Source: Epiperipatus broadwayi
Taxonomy: Eukaryota > Onychophora > Udeonychophora > Euonychophora > Peripatidae
DNA length: 64,000 bases
Reading direction: 5' to 3'
Assembly: GCA_028023455.1 (NCBI GenBank)
Contig: JAQFVV010000276.1
Coordinates: 374,001-438,000 of the forward strand
In this document: piece by piece, positions 57,306 through 64,000 of the stretch
Position numbering within the stretch: position 1 is the first letter of the stretch
How the letters are laid out: each line of letters begins with the position of its first letter
Notes under the pieces: model-generated
What the model saw: the letters and a program-made list of their open reading frames with translations, nothing else
Databases searched by the model: none
Told to the model about the DNA's origin: nothing
Made by a program: the position numbers and the translations under genes

Positions 57306-58201
57306 CACTTAGAAGCGCTTTCGACTATCCTCACAATTCCGTGACCTTAACGTTTGCTGCCTGTCTGTTAATTAATTCTTGTTGTATATGTATATTAGTA
57401 TAGCTTCCTTTATTTTCCTTTTGTTGTTATTTTTTTCAATTTGCCATATTTTTTACATTATTATAATGGAAGTTAAAACCATAACTACATGACTTATTAT
57501 GGTCGCTTTTATGTTGCTGACACATTAATATTTACTTTGCAATTTTGTTTCGTTTTCTGGACCCTTTTTAATAACAGCAAATGCACTTTATTTCTTTGTT
57601 CTACACCTATATATCCATTTATAAATGATGCATTTTTTATTTATAAATGAGGTTTTATCTTTAGAGTTGTTGTTTTTTTAAATATAAGAGGTAAGAGATG
57701 CAAAATATGAAATGTCACATATACCTTTATAAATTTTCCTTAAACAATTTACTTGATCATTTGAAATATATGGAAAAATAACTATAGAGATAAAACCTCA
57801 TTTATAAATAAAAATTGCATCATATATAAATGGATAAATAGGGGAATCAATATGCATATTGAAAAAAAGAACTAAAGAGCACTTGCTGTTATTAAAAAGG
57901 ATTCAGGAAATGAAACCAAATTGCAAAGTAAATAATAATTTTTCAGCATTCATTTTTCACTACCATAATAAATCATGTATTTATGGTTTTAATTTCAATT
58001 ACAATAATGTAAAAATATTGCAAATTGAAAAACATAACAATAAAAGAAAAATAAAGGAAACTATGCTAATATACAAATACAAACAAGACTCATTTAATAG
58101 ACAGGCAGCAAACATTGAGAACATGAAATTGTATGAAGGTTAGCCTTTCAATGTGTTAGTTGGCAAAGACTGTGAGGATAGTCGAAAGTGCTCCTAAATG
58201 G
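57306..58201. mobile_element. Palindromic Penelope-like fragment (two GIY-YIG C-termini head to head)
   Basis: The left arm (57306-about 57660) and right arm (about 57780-58201) are inverted copies from end to end. The ends are TTAGAAGCGCTTTCGACTAT and GATAGTCGAAAGTGCTCCTA; the inner ends share TTTATAAATGAGGTTTTATC. The right arm encodes KEHLLLLKRIQE, NNVKILQIEKHNNKRKIKET, then MLIYKYKQDSFNRQAANIEN (57859-58143), matching the GIY-YIG C-terminus of the PLE at 18.8-19.0 kb (RSHNKRINKET, SQAANL). The left arm carries the same in reverse with more damage. No RT part remains. Confidence 0.8.
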
Positions 58202-58269
58202 ATAAAATTTTTATATTATACTTTACATATGTCTAATTACTGTATTTATAAATATTCAATTATAAGATT

Positions 58270-58310
<41 letters not shown>

Positions 58311-61300
58311 AACAAAATAAAATGTCCGCTAATATTAATAATACAATAACGAATATATATATATATATCCAACAAAAAATATACATGTAGATATTTAGGT
58401 ACTTTTATTAGACCAAGGTACTGAAATGTCTTGGCTCCCAATAATATTGAATGTTCCTAAAATTTTCTGTCTATAGTCAGAAAAATATTACAATTCAGCT
58501 GATGGTGTTTTTTATTGTGATAATTTATTACTCGACATGAAATAATTTCTAGATATTGTAATTTTAGAATACATCAGGTAATTAAATGTGTCTTTTTCAT
58601 TATTATAATTTAGCACAAATTATGAAGAACTTAATCTTAGATCTGGGTGAGGGAGAAATAGTCAAACATACATGTAGATTGCATCAAATCTTTTAAGCTT
58701 GCTATTATTGAGTTATTGCTTTAAAAAATGTCGTGCAATATACTTCTAAACTTATACTGGCTATATTTTTAAACTCAAAGGTTGCATCAAATCTAATCTT
58801 TTTAAAATCTTAAAAAAACAGTGTAAAAAAATCTTTATAAATAAGATTTTGAAGATATTTATGGATTCCTCACATCAGTATTTACATATAAATATTTTAT
58901 TATTTCTTGATATTTATCTAATTTCTCAGTAAATTAGACATACTCAAATACCACTGTTTTAGTTCCTTTTTCTTTTATTCTTTGGGGTATTTTTATTTCA
59001 GTTAGAAAGATTCATTAATGTCTGATCAATATTGTTTGAAACGTCCAAATTTTTATTTACAATATATATAATTCTTAAACACTCTCTGACTTCGAGTTTG
59101 GTTAAAAAGCTAAGGAATTACTAATTAATAGCACTGAGATAACCTTCAAAAACACTGCCAAAATCATTGTGCTGAATAAAATTATGCAGTATAGATACAC
59201 CTTACATAAGTAGTTTATATTTATGAATTGGTTACTTTTTCAATCAAATTCGAAGTGAACAAGTATTTAAAAATTACATAATTTGTTGAAGAGTTAATAA
59301 TTTAAAACATATGTATATACCCTTGATATAATGTTGATTAAATGCACTTATCACGTGAATACTGCTTTAAATCTTTATTTAAGATTCAATGTAAATATAT
59401 TTCTTTTGCATTAGTCTCTTTAAGATGGTTTTAATTTTTAAAAATTCATATGACCGTTGGACGGAGACCTCAAAGCTTACATACTGCTTTTATTGGCTGA
59501 AGAGTCTAGTTGACTTTTAAATAGAGCTTGAATATGTATGTTTTCTATTAAATGATGTTTTTAATGTCTATATAATAATTATTGATCTAAAGTTAATAAA
59601 TTTGTTGTCGAAATCACATGATGTTCAAGTACCAATAAAGAACTGATCATTATAGTCTCACTTAAACTGAGATTTCTTTAATTTCTTTAGCTTCTAATCA
59701 ATTAACAAAATATTAGAGATTAAACCCACCTTGTTACAACATTAAAAGCCAAGGTGGAGTTGCTTTAAAAAAGAGAAGAGTTATAGCGATTAATAAGTTG
59801 CCAGTGTCCTTTATTCCAAAAAAATAGCTACTTGTTTTTTATTATAAATATACAAACACTTGTCACAATATTTTTGTTAAATTGGCTATGATATTTTTTT
59901 ATCATCTAGCTCTAAAGTAGATTTGTTTGATGTACATATACTGTGATGCCCATTATGATTATAGTTCATTTTGCTATGAATATGAGAACGCCATAGGTTC
60001 TCGAATCCTAACTGGTACTCAATTTATAGAAATAACAAGTTTCTCTATAGTTATTCGTTAGAGCATTTGTCTGCACATTATATATGGTTATATTAAGAAA
60101 ACATGTCTCCCACTAAAAATGTTATTGTATTTACCGCACAATATATATTATTTTTAAATTGATTACTTCTCAAAGTTTGATTTTAATAATATGTATACTA
60201 TTCTAAATATTGAATTTATATGACTATTCACAAATTATTATATTCACCTGTTTTATTTTAAATATTATAATTTTGCATATTTAATTTTTACACTTCTTAC
60301 GGTTTTATAAAACATTAATCTGGCTGATTGTTTTTTTAAATTTCCTCATTCTTTCTATTCTAATATTTCTTTAATGATTATACCATATCATCTTCAAATT
60401 TAGTGTAAAATTATTAAATATAAGATTGAGACCGTAATAATAATTTAATTCTTGTTAAGAACTTCCTCATTCTGAAATACACCTTTCTTGTATTGATGTG
60501 GTTAAAAATCAGCATTTCTTTGTTCATATATAGCACATATATGTTTTTATATACAGAAGATAGTCTACTGCAAGTCTAAAATCATAAAGAATTTTTTATA
60601 GAAGAATAGTAAGAAATCATTTTTTACAAGGCTTGCCTACTTCCTGTTGGTAAAAATTTGAGCATTTTTTTCCCTTGTTCTATTCTGTTGTTAAAGAATA
60701 TCTAGATATCCATTTACTAATCAATATATAGATATATGTTAGAAATAACCTAAGCCCAATTAAAATTGGATTTTTTTATTCTGTTCAAATTTGCAACATA
60801 ATGCTTGCTGGGAAGATGCTCTTACCCCTATACATTAAATATTTTATTTATATACATTCTAAACATAGTCATAGTTATGAAACTGGTGAACTACAACAAA
60901 AATGTACTTAGCTGTATCTAAGAAGATGTAACTATTTCATAAATTGAAAATAATAATACATTAATGTCAAAAATTTTGCTAAATAAAATTACAAATACAA
61001 ACGAAAGGGAAAAAGTAATATTACATTTATAGTTATTACATGGAGATGTTACCAATCATTCCTTTAGATACATATATACATATATTCTTAAAGAAAAACC
61101 ATGATATGGACTTCACCTTAATATACACACAAGAAAACATTTAAAATCTTGTCTAGTTACATTTATTAAGATGCTAAATTACATTACACCAGAAAAGAAC
61201 AAATATCTAATCAAGATTATATATATATATATATATATATATATCTAAAATTAGATATAGAATCTTCTTTCTATATATATATATATATATATAAAGATGT

Positions 61301-62398
61301 TTTAGTGGTAATGTAGTTATGTAATAATCAATTACTATTAACATCCTTAAGTTAAACTATCCGCTCTAGTAATTAAAAATAGCATATCTGGAGCAATATC
61401 CCATTCAAATAAATCTCTCTAGTTTCTACATGTAAATACCCCCCCCTTCTCATTTTTTTGTTAATATCTTAATTAATCCATGAAAATATTTAATTAATAT
61501 GTACACATAATAGATGATTAAAGTAAAGTCTGTAAAACAAAAAAACCTATAAGTTAAAAAAAATTTGAGTTAAAAGAAGACAGTATGCTGATATATCATT
61601 CAGTTTTTCCTTAGAAATTTGAAATATTTAATATTTAAATAATTTCTTTACAAAGATAAATAAATTTAAAAAAAACAGGAAATTTTCATAAAAGTCAATA
61701 ATTCTTTAGTATGAAAAATCATTAAATAATTATGGAGCAAAATTAATTTTAAAAAGTTCATTTATTGACAAGCAATTAGTCAGCAAACTTTTTACTTTAA
61801 AAGAGAATGAAGAATCTTTTTGTGATTAAAAGTCCTTAATTGTATATTTTACATACTCTTTTATAAACAATTGATCATGGGCATCTGAGGAGATAAAAAA
61901 TTATATTTTATAAAGTGAAGAAAGTATAAAAATATAAAAAGATAAATAAGATAAAGTTTTTTTCTATATTAATAAATTCTTCACTCATGAGTATTAATTC
62001 TACCTTTTTGTGTATTTTTTTACCAAGCTAGGAAAGCCAATACCAAAGCAATGGTAATTGTTCGCCTAACCAAATGCTGAAGATAAGGAAAGAAAAATAT
62101 AAATTGTTATAATAATTTCTTTCAATAAGTTCTGATGGAATTGACATTTGCAAATTTTATTGAATCATACAGGTGTTAAAAGCACTATTGAGATGTTTGG
62201 TTTTTTTCCCCCAACTAATGTAGCTTAGTTTAAGTATATATGTCCCCAAGTGTAAGAAGTAGTGTAAAATGTCCCAAAACATTACCTGAATGTTATTATT
62301 TTTTTGAATTCGAATCATTCTGTTTTTAAAGAAAGAATTAATTAGAAGCCTAAGATTCTGTTTGTTGTAACTTAAATTTAATTATTTTCAAGAATAAA
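58202..62398. other. AT-rich desert
   Basis: (CA)n(TA)n at 58268-58309, short TA tracts at 58355-58370, 61219-61243 and 61275-61293, and a C-run at 61440-61447. No gene, RNA or recognised transposon protein. AGGTTCTCGAATCCTAAC at about 59994 resembles a B box but has no A box in the proper place. Confidence 0.55.
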
Positions 62399-62745
62399 AT
62401 TAATATTTTATATTTTATATAGTGCTATGTTTTATAAACAGTAAGAATAATCAGCTATTAAGCTAATGCATATGGCTTTGAAGATTTAAATTATAAATGA
62501 ATACTCTCAATTCCAAACACAAGATAAAGTTTTTTGGTAAGATAGAATGAATCCATCTATCTTTTCTTACCCAAACGTTTATGTATGGGCTAATCTTAAG
62601 CATTTGGAAATGAGAGCATGAGATATTAAATAATCCCTTTAAATTACTTTTATTATGCTTGAATAAATAACGCTTGTGAAAATGTTTACAATTTAAGATA
62701 GTTATTCTTATTTGAAATTAAACATATATAATGAAATAATATTTT
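62399..62745 (+). repeat. Diverged half-copy of the adjacent palindrome
   Basis: Starts TAATATTTTATATTTTATATAG as the palindrome does at 62738, and follows the same order (AATGCATATGGCTTTG, ATAAATGAATACTCTCA, CAAGATAAAGTTTTTT, TCTTACCCAAACGTTTATG) as the left part of 62746-62920 with many substitutions. It is an older tandem relative. Confidence 0.65.
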
Positions 62746-63030
62746 ATATTTTATATAGCAGTGTTTTACATTCATATCGGCCTTTCAAGCCAATTGTGCA
62801 AATGCTTTGTGAGTGTTAAATAATAAATGAATACCCTCTGACCAATACAAGATATAGAATTTATGCAGGAATAAAAAGAATCCCTCTTATTCCTACGACT
62901 CAAATATTTATACCTGTATAAATTCTATATCTTGTATTGGTCAGAGGGTATTCATTTATTATTTAACACTCGCAAAGCATTTGTACAATTGGCTTGAAAG
63001 GCCGATATGAATGTAATTACAAATTGTATA
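62746..63030. repeat. Near-perfect palindrome, arms about 110 bp
   Basis: The left arm ACATTCATATCGGCCTTTCA ... ACAAGATATAGAATTTAT (about 62768-62863) is matched by ATAAATTCTATATCTTGT ... TGAAAGGCCGATATGAATGT (about 62918-63014) with about three mismatches. The loop (62864-62917) contains GGAATAAAAAGAATCCCTCTTATTCC, itself a hairpin. No ORF. The arms are far more similar than in any other fold-back here, so it is the youngest. Confidence 0.9.
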
Positions 63031-64000
63031 CAGACGCTTTAAAAATAAATGCTTATAGCAGTGTTTTAATAAAATTAACAAAAATTACCTGAATTGCATC
63101 AAAAAATCATCTCCATTACATATCACAACAACAGAATAGGCAGTTATTCAATGCAGTGAACAAAGGGTGCTTAGATAAAGAGCTTTTATTATATATATAT
63201 ATTGTATGTATATGACTCATTTCAAACATACAGATATATTATTTAATTAAAAAAAAATTCTTTTATATATATGAGGATTTATATATGTGTATTTATTATT
63301 ATAAATTTATAGATAGTTAATGAATAAACCATTATGTAGAGGGTAATAATATTTGGTAATGATTTATTAAATATATTTTTATTAAATAAGGTGTCATATT
63401 ATTTAACTTTGGTTTTATTAAAATAGAGTAGATCAGAAAAGTGTAAAATAAGGTGATGGAGATTATTAGATTAGGAGATAAAAAAATGTACACATGTGAA
63501 AGAATGAATACATCTGTACAAACACAAAGATGCTTTTACACCTATTTCTGATGGCTATAGATTCCAGGTTTGTTGTTGTCTGTGTCTTAAGATTATTTTT
63601 ACAAAAGAGGTGCTTTGATGTAGATAACGATAGCGATCAATTTTAAGTCTTTATTGATTGTGACCGATGTCAAACTTGTGAAGCTTTGATTTTTTTTTAA
63701 GATAAGGTTTCCAGATGGTTTTTTTTCTTTGGTTGAAATTCGCAATATAAAGGATTGAAACAATTTTTTAATCACTTAGTCATTAATTTTTTTTTAGAGA
63801 GATGATCACTCATTCATTAATTTTTTTTTTAGAGAGATGATCAGTCAATATGATTTTATTTTTAGAGACTCAATATGAATATTTTGGAGAGACAGTCACT
63901 CAGATTATTATTATTAAAATGAGATGTAACTCAGTGATTATTATTTTGAGACTCAACTCAGTAGGAGGAAAGTAAGCGATTTGATTTTTTTTATTCACTC
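63031..64000. other. AT-rich end of window
   Basis: No gene recognised. A 37-bp direct tandem (CATTAATTTTTTTTTAGAGAGATGATCA core) occurs twice at about 63780-63842, followed by several GAGA(C/T)-CTCA(A/G)T-rich short repeats to the end. Confidence 0.55.

Noticed and set aside
59985-60095. tRNA-like pieces (GGTTCTCGAATCC and CGTTAGAGCATTTGTCTG)
   Set aside because: The B-box-like piece precedes the A-arm-like piece, so they cannot form one tRNA or SINE head.

Overview
The window looks like AT-rich, gene-poor animal nuclear DNA. There is no operon structure, introns and gene deserts dominate, and (TA)n, (ATT)n and (TG)n microsatellites are dense. Most recognisable sequence is decayed retroelement: LINEs, Penelope-like elements (PLEs) with GIY-YIG domains, an LTR element and tRNA-derived short repeats. 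The one intact gene is a rhodopsin-family receptor whose TM3/ICL2 signature (SFDRLWSVTWSIHYR) recalls lophotrochozoan muscarinic/histamine-like orphan receptors. A mollusc, perhaps a cephalopod, fits best, but the assignment is an inference and other AT-rich invertebrates are not excluded.

Layout. 1-3.4 kb: a minus-strand LINE (endonuclease and RT remnants), then a plus-strand 3' fragment of a second LINE family. 3.4-8.3 kb: AT-rich DNA with small fold-backs and an extraordinary poly-C/(TC)n tract (5.66-6.56 kb, including 484 uninterrupted C). 8.35-11.2 kb: a longer minus-strand copy of the second LINE family, with FADD and the GCP box still readable. 11.5-13.3 kb: a PLE remnant (RT thumb and GIY-YIG, minus strand) with a palindrome carrying two decayed hammerhead-like cores. 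13.8-15.9 kb: a fold-back element, a third LINE 3' end and a tandem repeat. 16.0-19.1 kb: a second PLE folded back on itself and invaded by a fold-back SINE-like element. 19.8-26.7 kb: a degenerate, internally deleted LTR retrotransposon. 29.1-32.0 kb and, inverted, 52.8-55.5 kb: two copies of a large unidentified repeat. 32.9-49.7 kb: mostly desert, with several copies of one fold-back family (here FB-S1), a tRNA-like sequence (41.0 kb) and three adjacent satellites (47.4-48.7 kb). 50.37-51.6 kb: the GPCR gene. 52.4 and 56.6 kb: an inverted pair of a tRNA-derived repeat (S2). 55.6-58.2 kb: further PLE remnants, one an almost 900-bp palindrome. 58.2-64 kb: desert with one near-perfect palindrome at 62.75-63.03 kb.

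Two points stand out. First, the receptor has exchanged the aminergic Asp3.32/Tyr7.43 pair for Tyr3.32/Asp7.43. Second, unrelated repeat families (FB-S1, three PLE loci, LTR ends, anonymous repeats) repeatedly occur as head-to-head inverted duplications with diverged arms, two of them associated with hammerhead-ribozyme-like cores. Transcripts across these loci would form long double-stranded RNA.
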